This document shows positions 18,360-28,933 of a stretch of DNA of 64,000 nucleotides, piece by piece. Position 1 is the stretch's first letter, and the number at the start of each line of letters is the position of its first letter. The stretch is from Campylobacter sp. 2014D-0216 (lineage in GTDB: Bacteria > Campylobacterota > Campylobacteria > Campylobacterales > Campylobacteraceae): positions 310,001-374,000 of the forward strand of contig NZ_CP063089.1 of the NCBI RefSeq assembly GCF_014931215.1. The letters are read 5' to 3'. The notes under the pieces were generated by a model. It saw nothing but the letters and a program-made list of their open reading frames with translations. It was not told where the DNA came from and searched no databases. The position numbers and the translations under genes are program-made.

Positions 18360-18885
18360 TAAAAGTTTAGAAGAAGCAGATGTATTAAGGATATTGATTT
18401 ATTCTTTTTCTTTTGTTGCGCTTTGTGCGATCTTGATTTTATTTTTAATTGTACCTTTTTTAAAAGATTATAAAATCGAACATTCAAGACTAGCCACGCA
18501 GCAAATTCAAAATACAAGAGCTTTAAATGAATTAAAAGCCTTGGAAAAAGTGATTGATGATTTTCAAAAAGCTAATGCCAAAAAACTTACTCAAATTAAT
18601 ACAGAGTTTTCACAAAAAGATTTATTAAGTTTTATGAAGAACTATTTTGATGATGTAAAGATAAATCTCATTCCTATAAAAAAAGAACAAAAATACTTAA
18701 AATATCAATTTGAAGCAAATGTAAAAATGAAAAAACCACAAGCGTTTTATTCTTTTTTGAATGATTTGCAAAAGTATAAAAATTTAATCGAAATTTCAAC
18801 ACCTGTGGAATTTAAGTCAGAGGAAAAACACATCAATCTTAAATTTAAGATCAAAGTGTTTTATGCTGATGCTATTCAAAAATGA
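18346..18885 (+). CDS. PilO-like bitopic inner-membrane protein (putative)
   Basis: This 179-residue protein has one transmembrane helix (residues about 16-35, IYSFSFVALCAILILFLIVP), a coiled-coil stretch (LNELKALEKVIDDFQKANAK) and a small periplasmic domain. In that domain, FYSFLNDLQKYKNLIEIS resembles the PilO signature of a ferredoxin-like fold. ATG at 18346 follows GAGGAAA; upstream open frame to 18295 is ignored. It forms a set with the two genes before it. The 3' end overlaps a convergent lipoprotein gene by 14 bases. Confidence 0.6.
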   Translation: MNKNDKSLEEADVLRILIYSFSFVALCAILILFLIVPFLKDYKIEHSRLATQQIQNTRALNELKALEKVIDDFQKANAKKLTQINTEFSQKDLLSFMKNYFDDVKINLIPIKKEQKYLKYQFEANVKMKKPQAFYSFLNDLQKYKNLIEISTPVEFKSEEKHINLKFKIKVFYADAIQK

Positions 18886-19666
18886 TTACTTCGTTATTTT
18901 GATAAGGATTTGATTTTTCTTCATTTTCTTGCACGGGTTCTTCTTGTGCAGGTGGATTTTCTAAGGGTTTAGATTCTTCTTTGACTTCTTGTATACTTGT
19001 CTTTAAACTCGAAGTGATTTCTTTGTAAAAAGCGATAAAAACTTTGTCAACCTCTAAAGCACTAGCCGCGATACTTTCATTAACTTGTGTAGGAACGGCA
19101 CTATAAACTTGTCTAAAACTTTCTAAACCTGTATCTCCTTTAGTAGGATAATTTAAAACGATGGGATCATTAAGCTTAGCTGAACTTGTTGCTGTTTGAA
19201 AAGTATCGCTTTGGTGTAAATGATTTAAATTGCTTTGAGCTTCTAGAATGATCATAAAAGAAGATTCAACATTGTTTCCACCAAAATTTGAATTTCTTGT
19301 TACTTTATCTTCATATAAGTTAGCACTAATGGTAATGTTGAAAGCATAGTCTGGATTTTGATTGTCTATTGTGTAGCCTTTGCTTATTAGCAGTGCTTGT
19401 GCATCTTTAAGGAGTTGCTGTTTTAATAGTTCTAAGCTTTTATTGATTCTTTGATTGAGGGTTGATTGTTCAAAATAAGAACTATAAAAAGTGTTTTTGA
19501 TTATTTCAATATCATTAATCTTGACTTTGGGTCCTTGATGATCGGTGTTATTGTGTTCTTCATAAGAGCTATTAAAATGAGGCATAGAGATATAGTAGGT
19601 TTTTGGGTTGCTTGTACATGCGCTAAAAAACAAAGTCATGATCAAAAATAGTAGTATTTTTTTCAT
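18872..19666 (-). CDS. Outer-membrane-type lipoprotein, HpaA-like in layout (Cj0406-like)
   Basis: This 264-residue protein has a lipoprotein signal peptide: [17 protein letters not shown] with the lipobox FSAC and Cys at residue 17. A segment [32 protein letters not shown] recalls the HpaA/neuraminyllactose-binding family of Helicobacter, but the match is loose. The C-terminal 40 residues are rich in Glu, Pro and Asn and probably disordered. It is divergent from lgt, the enzyme that would lipidate it; the same pairing (Cj0406c-lgt) is what I recall from C. jejuni. Confidence 0.75.
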   Translation of the reverse strand: MKKILLFLIMTLFFSACTSNPKTYYISMPHFNSSYEEHNNTDHQGPKVKINDIEIIKNTFYSSYFEQSTLNQRINKSLELLKQQLLKDAQALLISKGYTIDNQNPDYAFNITISANLYEDKVTRNSNFGGNNVESSFMIILEAQSNLNHLHQSDTFQTATSSAKLNDPIVLNYPTKGDTGLESFRQVYSAVPTQVNESIAASALEVDKVFIAFYKEITSSLKTSIQEVKEESKPLENPPAQEEPVQENEEKSNPYQNNEVIIFE

Positions 19667-19740
19667 TTTATCTCCTTGTAATTTTTATAATTATAACAAT
19701 TTTTTGCTATATTTATAAGTTTTATAATAGAGGTAATTTT

Positions 19741-20556
19741 ATGGAATTTTGGCAAAATATTTATGCAAATTTTGATGTAGTTGCTTTTGAAATTTTTGGC
19801 TTAAAAGTGCATTGGTATGGCATTATGTATGTGTTGGCTTTGCTAGTTGCTTTAATGGTGGCAAAATACTATGCTATTAAAGATAAAATGGGAATTTCAA
19901 AAGCAATGCTTGATAGTTATTTTATCTGGGTTGAAATCGGTGTGATTTTGGGTGCAAGATTGGGTTATATTTTAATCTATGATGCACACACTTTTTGGTA
20001 TCTTACTCGCCCTTGGCAAATTTTTAATCCTTTTTATAATGGAGAATTTGTAGGGATTAGAGGTATGAGTTATCATGGCGCGGTTGTGGGTTTTTTGATC
20101 GCTACTTATGCTTTTTGTAAAAAAAATAAACAAAATTTATGGAAATATCTTGATCTAGTTGCTATTAGTGTTCCTTGTGGTTATATTTTTGGACGTATAG
20201 GAAATTTTTTAAATCAAGAATTATTCGGTAGAAGCACCGATGTGGCTTGGGGTATTTATGTAGATGGGGCATTGCGTCATCCTTCTCAGCTTTATGAAGC
20301 GTTTTTGGAAGGTTTTGTTGTTTTTATTCTTTTATTATTGATAAAAAAATATAAAAAATACAACGGCGAGTTGATCGCATATTATACGATTTTTTATGCC
20401 ATAGCTCGTTTTATTTGCGAGTTTTATAGAGAGCCTGATTATGGTATAGGCTTTGTTGTTCTTGGTTTGAGCATGGGGCAAATTTTAAGTTTATTGATGT
20501 TGTTATTGGGACTTATTTTATCTTTTTATTTAAGAATTGTTAAAAAAAGTTTATAA
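19741..20556 (+). CDS. lgt: Prolipoprotein diacylglyceryl transferase Lgt
   Basis: This 271-residue polytopic inner-membrane enzyme transfers diacylglycerol from phosphatidylglycerol to the lipobox cysteine. The family signature [13 protein letters not shown] lies near residue 149; [10 protein letters not shown] with the essential His lies near residue 105; and a final HPSQLYEA motif is present. The start ATG is preceded by AGAGG. A TATAAT lies at 19723-19728, and a -10 for the divergent lipoprotein gene is at 19690-19695 on the minus strand. Confidence 0.96.
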   Translation: MEFWQNIYANFDVVAFEIFGLKVHWYGIMYVLALLVALMVAKYYAIKDKMGISKAMLDSYFIWVEIGVILGARLGYILIYDAHTFWYLTRPWQIFNPFYNGEFVGIRGMSYHGAVVGFLIATYAFCKKNKQNLWKYLDLVAISVPCGYIFGRIGNFLNQELFGRSTDVAWGIYVDGALRHPSQLYEAFLEGFVVFILLLLIKKYKKYNGELIAYYTIFYAIARFICEFYREPDYGIGFVVLGLSMGQILSLLMLLLGLILSFYLRIVKKSL

Positions 20557-20585
20557 ATTTTTATTTATTTTAAGAATAAAAGTTC

Positions 20586-20591
20586 TATAAT
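20586..20591 (+). promoter_or_regulatory. -10 box upstream of frdCAB
   Basis: TATAAT with T-rich DNA before it lies 42 bases upstream of the frdC ATG, followed by AAAGGAG as ribosome-binding site. It is the best promoter candidate for the fumarate reductase operon. Confidence 0.5.
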
Positions 20592-20633
20592 TGCTCCGAT
20601 ATTAAAACTTATCAACTTTTAAAGGAGTAAAGT

Positions 20634-21413
20634 ATGAGCCAACTCATTGAAGGTTTTCTAGGCAAGAGTATTGATGGCAAAAAAAGCAAAATGCCAGCAA
20701 AGCTTGACTATATTCAAAGTGCAACAGGCTTGTTTTTGGGCTTGTTTATGTGGGCACATATGTTTTTCGTTTCTACCATTTTGGTTAGTGATGATTTTTT
20801 TGATTCAGTGGTTCATTTTTTAGAACTAAAATTTATCATTGATAGCCCTATGATGAGCTACATCACTTCTTTCTTAGCTGCCTGTGTTTTGGTGATTTTC
20901 TTTGTGCATGCTGCTCTTGCTATGAGAAAATTTCCTATCAACTTTAGACAATATCAACTTTGTAGAACGCATTTAAAATATATGAATCATGGTGATTCAT
21001 CTTTATGGTGGGTTCAAGCTGCAACAGGTTTTGTGATGTTTTTCTTGGGTTCTGCACACTTAATCTTTGTAATAACTAATGCAGATAAAATCAGTGCTGA
21101 TATGTCAGGCGATAGAGTAGTGAGCCATTTTATGTGGTTATTTTACCTTGCTTTATTAATTTGTGTTGAACTTCATGGAAGTATCGGTCTTTATAGATTG
21201 TGTGTAAAATGGGGTTGGTTTGAAGGAAAAGACGCAAAAGAAAGCCGTAAAAAACTGAAAAAAGCAAAATGGTTTATTAGTGTTTTCTTCTTAGTTTTAG
21301 GTTTACTAAGCTTAGCTGCTTTTGCAAAAATAGGTTTAAAAAATAATCAAAATAATTCTATAGCACAAATAGTAAAAACTTATGATGGAGCTAAATATGA
21401 ACATACAATATAG
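20634..21413 (+). CDS. frdC: Fumarate reductase cytochrome b subunit FrdC
   Basis: This 259-residue di-heme cytochrome b of the Wolinella/Helicobacter type has five hydrophobic helices with His in [31 protein letters not shown] and [11 protein letters not shown], positioned for heme b ligation. It anchors FrdAB in the inner membrane and exchanges electrons with menaquinone. It is first in the order C-A-B that is standard for Campylobacterota. The end overlaps frdA by 17 bases. Confidence 0.95.
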   Translation: MSQLIEGFLGKSIDGKKSKMPAKLDYIQSATGLFLGLFMWAHMFFVSTILVSDDFFDSVVHFLELKFIIDSPMMSYITSFLAACVLVIFFVHAALAMRKFPINFRQYQLCRTHLKYMNHGDSSLWWVQAATGFVMFFLGSAHLIFVITNADKISADMSGDRVVSHFMWLFYLALLICVELHGSIGLYRLCVKWGWFEGKDAKESRKKLKKAKWFISVFFLVLGLLSLAAFAKIGLKNNQNNSIAQIVKTYDGAKYEHTI

Positions 21414-23388
21414 CGATGCCTTAGTTATCGGTGGTGGTCTTGCGGGTTTAAGAGCTGCTATTGAAGTTGCAAAAAGTGGTCAAAGTGTAACTTTATTAAG
21501 TATTTGTCCAGTTAAAAGATCTCACTCAGCTGCTGTACAAGGTGGTATGCAAGCGAGTTTGGGTAATAGTGTTAAAGGCGAAGGCGATAATGAAGATGTG
21601 CATTTTGCTGATACTGTAAAAGGATCTGACTGGGGTTGTGATCAAGAAGTTGCAAGAATGTTTGCACAAACTGCACCAAAAGCTGTGCGTGAGCTTGCTG
21701 CTTGGGGTGTGCCTTGGACTAGAGTTACAAAAGGACCTAGAACCGTTGTTATCAATGCACAAAAAACAACGATTGAAGAAAAAGAAGAAGCACATGGTTT
21801 AATCAATGCAAGAGACTTTGGTGGTACTAAAAAATGGAGAACATGCTATATTGCTGATGCAACAGGGCATTGTATGCTATATGGTGTGGCAAATGAAGCG
21901 ATTAAACATCAGGTTAAAATCATCGATAGAATGGAAGCGGTTAGAATTATCCATGATGGTAAAAAATGTTTAGGAGCTATAGCAAGAGATTTAACCAATG
22001 GAGAGTTGATCGCTTATGTTGCTAGAGGAACTATGATCGCAACAGGTGGTTATGGTAGAATTTATAAGCAAACTACTAATGCGGTAATTTGTGAAGGTAC
22101 AGGAGCTGCAATTGCTTTAGAAACCGGACTTTGCAGACTTTCAAATATGGAAGCAGTGCAGTTTCACCCAACTCCAATCGTACCAAGTGGTATCTTGCTA
22201 ACTGAAGGTTGTAGAGGTGATGGTGGTATTTTAAGAGATGTAGATGGTTACCGTTTTATGCCTGATTATGAGCCTGAGAAAAAAGAACTTGCAAGTAGAG
22301 ATGTTGTAAGTCGTAGAATGATGGAGCATATTAGAAAAGGAAAAGGTGTAAAAAGTCCTTATGGAGATCATTTGTGGCTTGATATTTCGATCCTTGGTCG
22401 CGCTCATGTTGAAAAAAATCTTCGTGATGTTCAAGATATTTGTAAGACATTTAATGGTATTGATCCTGCTGATGAGGGTCCAAAAGGTTGGGCACCAGTT
22501 TTACCAATGCAGCACTATTCAATGGGTGGTATTAGAACAAAGCCAACCGGTGAAAGCCAATGGTTAAGCGGTCTTTTTGCATGTGGTGAGGCAGCTTGTT
22601 GGGATATGCATGGTTTTAACCGTTTGGGTGGAAATTCATGCTCTGAAACTGTTGTTGCAGGTATGATTATAGGGGATTATTTTGCACAATACTGCAAAGA
22701 AAATGGCAGTGAGATTGATACTAATATTGTTAAATCTTTCCTTTCTAAAGAGTATGATTACTTAAAATCTCTTGTAAGTAAAGAAGGAAAACATGATGTA
22801 TTTGAAATTAAAAATAGAATGAAAGATATCATGTGGGAAAAAGTAGCTATCTTTAGAACAGGTCAAGGTCTTGAAGAAGCGGTGAAAGAGCTCGAAGAGC
22901 TATATCACAAATCACTTGATTTGAAAGTACATGATAAAGAATTAAAATGTGCAAATCCAGAACTAGAAGAAGCTTACAGGGTTCCAAGAATGCTAAAAAT
23001 CGCTCTATGTGTTGCTTATGGAGCACTTTTAAGAACAGAAAGTCGTGGGGCTCATTATAGAGAAGATTATCCAAAAAGAGATGATTTAAACTGGATGAAA
23101 AGAACAAATACTTACTGGGTAGAGGGTGAAAGCATGCCTAGGGTTGAGTATGAAGATCTTGACATTATGAAAATGGAAATTCCACCAGCATTTAGAGGTT
23201 ATGGTGCTAAAGGAAATATCATAGAAAATCCACTCAGCGAAAAACGTCAAGCTGAAGTTGATGCGATCCGCGAGAAAATGGAAGCAGAAGGCAAAGGTAG
23301 ATATGAAATTCAGCATGCTTTAATGCCTTATGAATTGCAAGCTAAATTTAAAGCACCAAATCAAAGAATAGGAGTTGATTATGAGTAG
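21397..23388 (+). CDS. frdA: Fumarate reductase flavoprotein subunit FrdA
   Basis: This 663-residue FAD subunit has the dinucleotide-binding [14 protein letters not shown] near the start and [13 protein letters not shown], where the His is the covalent-FAD position. Active-site patterns are [11 protein letters not shown] and the C-terminal REDYPKRDD and MPRVEYEDL. It reduces fumarate during oxygen-limited respiration and can run as succinate dehydrogenase in C. jejuni. ATG at 21397 is favoured over an in-frame upstream start at 21382. The 3' end overlaps frdB by eight bases. Confidence 0.96.
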   Translation: MNIQYSDALVIGGGLAGLRAAIEVAKSGQSVTLLSICPVKRSHSAAVQGGMQASLGNSVKGEGDNEDVHFADTVKGSDWGCDQEVARMFAQTAPKAVRELAAWGVPWTRVTKGPRTVVINAQKTTIEEKEEAHGLINARDFGGTKKWRTCYIADATGHCMLYGVANEAIKHQVKIIDRMEAVRIIHDGKKCLGAIARDLTNGELIAYVARGTMIATGGYGRIYKQTTNAVICEGTGAAIALETGLCRLSNMEAVQFHPTPIVPSGILLTEGCRGDGGILRDVDGYRFMPDYEPEKKELASRDVVSRRMMEHIRKGKGVKSPYGDHLWLDISILGRAHVEKNLRDVQDICKTFNGIDPADEGPKGWAPVLPMQHYSMGGIRTKPTGESQWLSGLFACGEAACWDMHGFNRLGGNSCSETVVAGMIIGDYFAQYCKENGSEIDTNIVKSFLSKEYDYLKSLVSKEGKHDVFEIKNRMKDIMWEKVAIFRTGQGLEEAVKELEELYHKSLDLKVHDKELKCANPELEEAYRVPRMLKIALCVAYGALLRTESRGAHYREDYPKRDDLNWMKRTNTYWVEGESMPRVEYEDLDIMKMEIPPAFRGYGAKGNIIENPLSEKRQAEVDAIREKMEAEGKGRYEIQHALMPYELQAKFKAPNQRIGVDYE

Positions 23389-24106
23389 AAAATTAACAAT
23401 AAGAGCATTTAAATACAACCCATTAAGTAAAATTTCTAAACCTCATTTTGTTACTTATGAGCTTGAAGAAACTCCATTTATGACGATTTTTGTGTGCTTA
23501 ACTCAAATTAGAGAAAAAATGGATGCAGATTTGAGCTTTGACTTTGTATGTAGAGCAGGGATTTGTGGAAGTTGTGCGATGATGATTAATGGTAAGCCAA
23601 AATTAGCTTGTAAAACTTTGACAAAAGATTATCCAGATGGTGTTATAGAGCTTATGCCTTTGCCTGCATTTAGACATATTAAAGATTTAAGTGTTAACAC
23701 AGGCGAGTGGTTTGATGGTATGTGTAAGCGTGTTGAGAGCTGGGTACATAATGAAAAAGAAACAGATATCTCTAAACTTGAAGAGCGTATTGAGCCAGAA
23801 GTTGCTGATGAGACTTTCGAGCTTGATCGTTGTATAGAGTGTGGAATTTGTGTTGCTTCGTGTGCAACTAAACTAATGAGACCTGATTTTATCGCAGCTA
23901 CTGGACTTTTAAGAACAGCTAGATACTTACAAGATCCACATGATCACAGAAGTATAGAAGATTTTTATGAGTTAGTGGGTGATGATGATGGCGTATTTGG
24001 GTGTATGTCTTTGCTTGCGTGTGAGGATAACTGTCCAAAAGAGCTTCCTTTGCAAAGTAAAATCGCTTATATGAGAAGACAGCTTGTCGCCCAAAGAAAT
24101 AAATAA
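23381..24106 (+). CDS. frdB: Fumarate reductase iron-sulfur subunit FrdB
   Basis: This 241-residue protein has the 2Fe-2S cysteines in [12 protein letters not shown] and a downstream C, then the 4Fe-4S/3Fe-4S set [11 protein letters not shown] and [17 protein letters not shown]. It carries electrons between FrdC heme and FrdA FAD. ATG at 23381 lies two codons after an in-frame TTG. A strong hairpin follows directly after the stop codon. Confidence 0.96.
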   Translation: MSRKLTIRAFKYNPLSKISKPHFVTYELEETPFMTIFVCLTQIREKMDADLSFDFVCRAGICGSCAMMINGKPKLACKTLTKDYPDGVIELMPLPAFRHIKDLSVNTGEWFDGMCKRVESWVHNEKETDISKLEERIEPEVADETFELDRCIECGICVASCATKLMRPDFIAATGLLRTARYLQDPHDHRSIEDFYELVGDDDGVFGCMSLLACEDNCPKELPLQSKIAYMRRQLVAQRNK

Positions 24107-26309
24107 TCCTAGCCCCCAAGAAAAGGGGGCTATTAAAGCATTACTAGAACAAATTTGGAAAAACCACAGCGTCTATCTTGATACTCATGCATTGCTTGAT
24201 GAGAGTATGGTGGATACTCAAAAAGCTGCGATTATTTTAAGTACTGATCTTAGTAATTATGAAAGATTTAGTGCTTTAAGTGAATTTAAAAACTTGATGA
24301 AAAGTTTGAATTTACGTTTAGATCTTTATGGCATACAGTATGCGCAAGTTTGTTTTATTAATGCTTTGATTTTAGGAATTTTGGATAAAAACGAACTTTT
24401 AAAAGACTTAGAAAAACTTCAAAAAATTACAGATAACACTTTAATTTATACCTTTATATCTAAACAAAAGACAATTAAAAAAGATTATAAACAAGAAAGT
24501 AAAAATTCTCATCAAGCTTTAGATGATATCAATCAAAGCATACAAAAAATTTGTGATGATGATAAAGTCCAAAAGCTTTTGCAAGAGGCTTTGCTTAAAT
24601 TTAGTAGTATTGATTTTTCTATCGCGGTAACAGGTGTTGTAAATGCAGGTAAATCAAGCATGTTAAATGCGCTTTTAAAGCAAGACTTTTTAGGGGTATC
24701 AAATGTGCCAGAGACTGCAAATTTGAGTGTTTTAAAATATGGTCAAGAACATAAGGCAAAGATATATTTTTGGAATAAGGAAGAATGGGAGGAGATCTTA
24801 AAAAGCTCTAGAGATAATCAAGATATGAAAGATCTTATCACACAACTTGAAGAAAATTTTAATATATCTAAGTACATTGAAAAAGATGGTAAAACTTTAG
24901 AAGTTGATTTTAATTCACTCAAAGATTATACTAGTGCAAAAAATAAAATTTCTACACTCATTAAAAAAATAGAACTTTTTTCTATGCTTGATTTTTTAAA
25001 AGACAATGTCTACATCGTTGATACCCCGGGGCTTGATGATGTGATTATCCAAAGAGAGCTTTTAACAAAAAGTTATATCCAAAAAGCTGACTTTTTGATC
25101 CATCTTATGAATGCTTCTCAAAGTCTTAGTCAAAAAGATACGGAATTTATCATAGAATGTTTATTAACATCAAGAGTAAGCAAGCTTTTGGTTGTGCTTA
25201 CCAAAGCAGATTTGCTTGATCAAAAAGATCTGCAAGAAGTGATTAGTTATACTCAAAAGAAAGTTAAAGAAAATTTAGCCCAAAGACAGCTTGATCAAGA
25301 GCTAGTAAAAAATGTAGAGTTTGTATGTATTTCTTCTAAACTCGCAAATGATTTTTATCAAAACAAAGGTGGGAATTTAGAACAAAGTAATATTTTAGCT
25401 CTAGAAGAGCTTATAGCCAAAAGTTTGTATGATAAAAATAAAATCGCCCTAAATGCTTATAAAAAAGAATTGCTTTTGCATGTAGAAAAACTTGAAGAAA
25501 AAACCAATCTTTCCAATAAATTGCTAAGTTATGAAAATTTTGAATTAGACCAACAAAATAAACTCATTATTGATGATTTTAAAGCAAAAAAGGACAAATT
25601 AAAGCAGATAAAAATAGAGCTAAATACTCTTTTTAATGCAAAAGATGAAAATACACAAGAAGTTACAACGCTTTTGCATTTACTAGCTAAGAAGCTAAAA
25701 GAAAAACTCATAGATGAGTTAAAGTACAACCAAAACAATAAAATCAAAAATAACTTCCAAAGATTAAGCACCATTATCGATACAACTTTAAAAGATGGAA
25801 TTTTTGATCTTTTAAGGGAGTTAAAATACCAAAGCGAGTGTAAAATCAGCGAAATTAAAAACACTTTAAGTATGAAGTATGACTTTTTAAAAGGTGTTTT
25901 AGTGCAAAATTGTGATGATTTTAAAAATAAGGTTGAGACAAAAATCGAAAATATTTTCAGTGGTAAACTCTTTGTTAAATTAAAATCAGATCTTTTAGAA
26001 AATCTTATGCAAAATAAGGATATTTATAAACTAGAAACTATACTAGAAGAGCAAATTTTACAGCAGTTGCAAAATTTTGGTATAGAAAAAATTGCAAATG
26101 AATTAAAACACAATCAAGAGTTTTTTGCTCATTTGGAGCTTAGCTTAAATTTATATGAAAAAGAACAAGAAGAACAGCTTAAAGATTTAAAAGACTTGAT
26201 TTTACAAATGGAGCAAAATGAGCAAAATACCAAAGAACTTCTAGAAAAAAACAATATCAAACTTAATCAACTAAAGACTTTGAAAATGGAGCTTTTAAAT
26301 GCAAAATGA
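24084..26309 (+). CDS. dlpA: Dynamin-like GTPase DlpA (Cj0411-like); start uncertain
   Basis: This large dynamin-family GTPase has a G1 P-loop GVVNAGKSS near residue 190 and G3 DTPGLDD. G4 is LTKAD. Long Glu/Lys-rich helical segments follow in the C-terminal half. The only usual start codon in frame before the conserved-looking [16 protein letters not shown] is a TTG at 24084, inside frdB. It would place the post-frd hairpin within the coding sequence. The next ATG (DESMVD, near residue 42) would drop this segment. It overlaps dlpB by 11 bases; such tandem pairs build hetero-oligomers on membranes, as shown for C. jejuni DlpA/DlpB. Function assignment is secure, N-terminus is not. Confidence 0.85.
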   Translation: MSPKEINNPSPQEKGAIKALLEQIWKNHSVYLDTHALLDESMVDTQKAAIILSTDLSNYERFSALSEFKNLMKSLNLRLDLYGIQYAQVCFINALILGILDKNELLKDLEKLQKITDNTLIYTFISKQKTIKKDYKQESKNSHQALDDINQSIQKICDDDKVQKLLQEALLKFSSIDFSIAVTGVVNAGKSSMLNALLKQDFLGVSNVPETANLSVLKYGQEHKAKIYFWNKEEWEEILKSSRDNQDMKDLITQLEENFNISKYIEKDGKTLEVDFNSLKDYTSAKNKISTLIKKIELFSMLDFLKDNVYIVDTPGLDDVIIQRELLTKSYIQKADFLIHLMNASQSLSQKDTEFIIECLLTSRVSKLLVVLTKADLLDQKDLQEVISYTQKKVKENLAQRQLDQELVKNVEFVCISSKLANDFYQNKGGNLEQSNILALEELIAKSLYDKNKIALNAYKKELLLHVEKLEEKTNLSNKLLSYENFELDQQNKLIIDDFKAKKDKLKQIKIELNTLFNAKDENTQEVTTLLHLLAKKLKEKLIDELKYNQNNKIKNNFQRLSTIIDTTLKDGIFDLLRELKYQSECKISEIKNTLSMKYDFLKGVLVQNCDDFKNKVETKIENIFSGKLFVKLKSDLLENLMQNKDIYKLETILEEQILQQLQNFGIEKIANELKHNQEFFAHLELSLNLYEKEQEEQLKDLKDLILQMEQNEQNTKELLEKNNIKLNQLKTLKMELLNAK
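24110..24132 (+). terminator. Hairpin after frdB, overlapping the start region of dlpA
   Basis: TAGCCCCC and GGGGGCTA make a perfect 8-bp GC-rich stem around the loop AAGAAAA, three bases after the frdB stop. It has no run of T after it, so it may be an attenuator or an RNA-stabilising hairpin rather than a full terminator. It is the most GC-rich stem I found in the window. Confidence 0.6.
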
Positions 26310-28116
26310 TTTGATTGAAGATTTTTTAAAAGCTTATGAGAAGACTTATTGCAAAAGTTTCGATGATAGTTTTGAGGGAAAAATTCTTTCGATTAAAAAT
26401 GCCTTTTTAGAGCCAAGTTTGCGTTTAAATGGGTTTTTTTTAAAAGAGCTTGAAGGGATTATAGCAAGTTATAAAAAGCCGATTAATATAGCTATTATAG
26501 GGCAGTTTTCAAGCGGAAAATCTACGCTTTTAAATTTGATTTTAAAAAAAGAATGTCTACCAACAGGTGTGGTGCCAGTGACTTTTAAACCGACTTTTTT
26601 ACGTTATGCTAAGGAGTATTTTTTAAGAGTAGAGTATGAAGATGGAAGTGATGAGATTGTAGATATAAGTAAGCTTTCGCATTTTAGCGATCAAAGAAAT
26701 GAATTAAAAGAAACTAAAAGCTTACATCTTTTTGCGCCTATTGAACTTTTAAAAAATATCACGCTTATAGACACTCCAGGACTTAACGCAAATGATATCG
26801 ATACACTTACTACTTATAAAGAACTTTCTTTTATGCATAGTGCGATTTGGCTTAGTTTGATTGATAATGCAGGTAAAAAAAGTGAAGAAGAAGCTATAAA
26901 AGCCAATGCTAAGCTTTTAGAGCGTGGCGGAATTTGCGTGCTAAATCAAAAAGATAAACTAAATCAAGAAGAATTAGATAATGTGCTAAGCTATGCGCAT
27001 TTAGTTTTTGATAAATATTTCAAAAAGCTTATTGCTATTTCATGTAAAGAGGCAAAAACTGATTTAAAAAAATCTAATTTGCCGTTATTGTATGAGTATT
27101 TAGAAGGGCTTGATTATGAAAATATTAAAAAAGATTTTATCAGAGAAAAACTTGATCTTTTGTGTGTAATTTTACTGAATCAATATGATCTTTTTCAAGA
27201 TACACTAGAACAGTTAAAACTCAAACTAGATGAGGTTTTAGAGTTTTTTTATACTAAAGAACTAGAGCGAAAAATCCAAATTTTAAATCATCATTGTTTA
27301 GACAAATTGAAGCTTGTTGGCGAGAAAATCGCTCAAGAAATTTTAAAATCAATCAAAGAAAAAGAAAGTTGTTACTATAAAGAAGCTAAGGGATTGTTTA
27401 AAAAAAATCTTTATGAAAAGGTTACTTATAAAGCACCTTATCTTTCAAGCGATGATGCTTTTTTGGCTATGTTTTATCATTCTGAAACGATGAATAAAGA
27501 ATTTAAAAAAATGAAAAATGAGATCGCTTTGGAATTTAATCAAATCAAAGATGAATTTTTTCAACTTTTTCGCACCTTAGAAGAGCCTATTTTGCTATTT
27601 AAAGCACAGTTTTCTAATCTACAAAAAGAAAACGAATTAGAAAGCGAAGAAGAATTTGCTAGTTTTAGAAGTTTTGCAAGTGCTAGTGAAGAATTTTTTG
27701 TGAAAGACTTTAAGCGATTGTTATTCAAAAGCCAACTTGAACTTGACCTGTTTTTGGAAAAATTAAACCTCAAAGCTTTGGCAAATTATGAAAGTGCTAC
27801 TAAGCTTGCTTTAGGATTTTTTAGTACTAAAATGAATGCGAGTAAGGAATTTTATGAGTTAGACAGCACCGAGTTTAGCTTGTATTATCCAAAAGCTAGT
27901 GAGGTACATCAAAGGGTTTTAAGTGAACTTAATGTGTATGAATTTGAAGATTTACTTTTAAATAAGCCCGTTGTTTTAAAAATTTATCAAAATTACATAC
28001 AAACTTTTACAAAACTAATAGAAGCAAAAAAGCATTTTATACAAAATTTACATCATGAATTTGAAGCTAAAAAATCAATGATTTCTAGCATCAAATCACA
28101 AATTGCTAAGCTTTAA
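26299..28116 (+). CDS. dlpB: Dynamin-like GTPase DlpB (Cj0412-like)
   Basis: This 605-residue GTPase has G1 GQFSSGKSTLLN near residue 68, G3 DTPGLNAND near residue 155 and a G4-like LNQKDKLN near residue 214. Long helical stretches follow. It is the downstream partner of the previous gene and overlaps it by 11 bases. The pair is expected to tubulate or tether membranes. Its end overlaps the convergent mdaB end by 11 bases. Confidence 0.87.
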   Translation: MQNDLIEDFLKAYEKTYCKSFDDSFEGKILSIKNAFLEPSLRLNGFFLKELEGIIASYKKPINIAIIGQFSSGKSTLLNLILKKECLPTGVVPVTFKPTFLRYAKEYFLRVEYEDGSDEIVDISKLSHFSDQRNELKETKSLHLFAPIELLKNITLIDTPGLNANDIDTLTTYKELSFMHSAIWLSLIDNAGKKSEEEAIKANAKLLERGGICVLNQKDKLNQEELDNVLSYAHLVFDKYFKKLIAISCKEAKTDLKKSNLPLLYEYLEGLDYENIKKDFIREKLDLLCVILLNQYDLFQDTLEQLKLKLDEVLEFFYTKELERKIQILNHHCLDKLKLVGEKIAQEILKSIKEKESCYYKEAKGLFKKNLYEKVTYKAPYLSSDDAFLAMFYHSETMNKEFKKMKNEIALEFNQIKDEFFQLFRTLEEPILLFKAQFSNLQKENELESEEEFASFRSFASASEEFFVKDFKRLLFKSQLELDLFLEKLNLKALANYESATKLALGFFSTKMNASKEFYELDSTEFSLYYPKASEVHQRVLSELNVYEFEDLLLNKPVVLKIYQNYIQTFTKLIEAKKHFIQNLHHEFEAKKSMISSIKSQIAKL

Positions 28117-28690
28117 ATATTGCTTCTAAATGCTTTTTGTAGTTTTCTAAATATGTTGGTATTTGTGGGTTTTTACATACATCATTGCATATAAAAGTAG
28201 GTAAGGCACTCATTCCCATGTATTGGTGTGTTTTGTGTAAATGTAAATACACCATATCAACCCCCACTCCATCGAAAAATTCACCCTTTAAATTAAAAGC
28301 CTCAATAGGTGCGTTCCATGTGAGAGAAAACATGTATTTTTTTTCTTTTAACAAACCTCCGGTGCCATAATTTAAGCTAGGGTTAGCACTAGTTCGCCCA
28401 TCATTGATGAAAAATTGATCCTTGCCTTGTATATAGACCTCATCGATGTATTTTTTTACTATCCAAGGTTCTCCCATCCACCAGCCAGGCATTTGATATA
28501 CCCATACATCAGCCCACATGAGCTTTTGAAGTTCTTCTTCTATGGTGTAGCCCTTGTCGATAATCGTTTCTTTTATATGATAACCTAGTGATGTTAGTGT
28601 TTCTTTTGCAAGTTCTTGTAAGGTTGCATTTAGCTTGCCTTTTGAAAATTTTAACTCTTTTGATCCATTAAGTAATAAAATATTTTTCAT
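28106..28690 (-). CDS. mdaB: NAD(P)H-dependent quinone reductase MdaB
   Basis: This 194-residue flavodoxin-fold quinone reductase has ILLLNGSKELKFSKGKLNATL as the FMN phosphate loop region, ADVWVYQMPGWWMGEPWIVKKYIDEV as the MdaB signature, and GTGGLLKEKKYMFSLTWNAP. It performs two-electron reduction of quinones, protecting against redox cycling. A strong promoter lies upstream (TTGCAT, 17 bp, TATAAT) whose upstream element is also found before the alcohol dehydrogenase gene about 4.8 kb away. Confidence 0.92.
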   Translation of the reverse strand: MKNILLLNGSKELKFSKGKLNATLQELAKETLTSLGYHIKETIIDKGYTIEEELQKLMWADVWVYQMPGWWMGEPWIVKKYIDEVYIQGKDQFFINDGRTSANPSLNYGTGGLLKEKKYMFSLTWNAPIEAFNLKGEFFDGVGVDMVYLHLHKTHQYMGMSALPTFICNDVCKNPQIPTYLENYKKHLEAIFKA

Positions 28691-28720
28691 GGTGATATCC
28701 TTTTCTAGCGTGAAAGTATA

Positions 28721-28780
28721 ATTATAGATAAACTAGCATTTAAATGCAATACAGAAATTAATGTAAGATACTATACTCAA
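28721..28780 (-). promoter_or_regulatory. mdaB promoter with an upstream element shared with the alcohol dehydrogenase gene
   Basis: Read on the minus strand, an 18-base element TTGAGTATAGTATCTTAC (28763-28780) is followed after 13 bases by TTGCAT, then a 17-base spacer and TATAAT (28721-28726). The same element, the same 13- and 17-base distances and much of the sequence between them recur at 33492-33551. Farther out, TACT-N7-AGTA (28774-28788, plus strand) resembles operators of HxlR/YodB-type regulators. Confidence 0.75.
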
Positions 28781-28933
28781 AGAAAGTATAAAAATACAAA
28801 GTGTTACTTTTTATGAAGTGTTTTTTAAAAATCATACGTAATTTGTATTATTTTTTATATTTAAGATTAAATTAAAACAGATAGGAATAGAATGAATATA
28901 AGTTGATTATGTCAACAAAAAAAAGGAGGTAAT

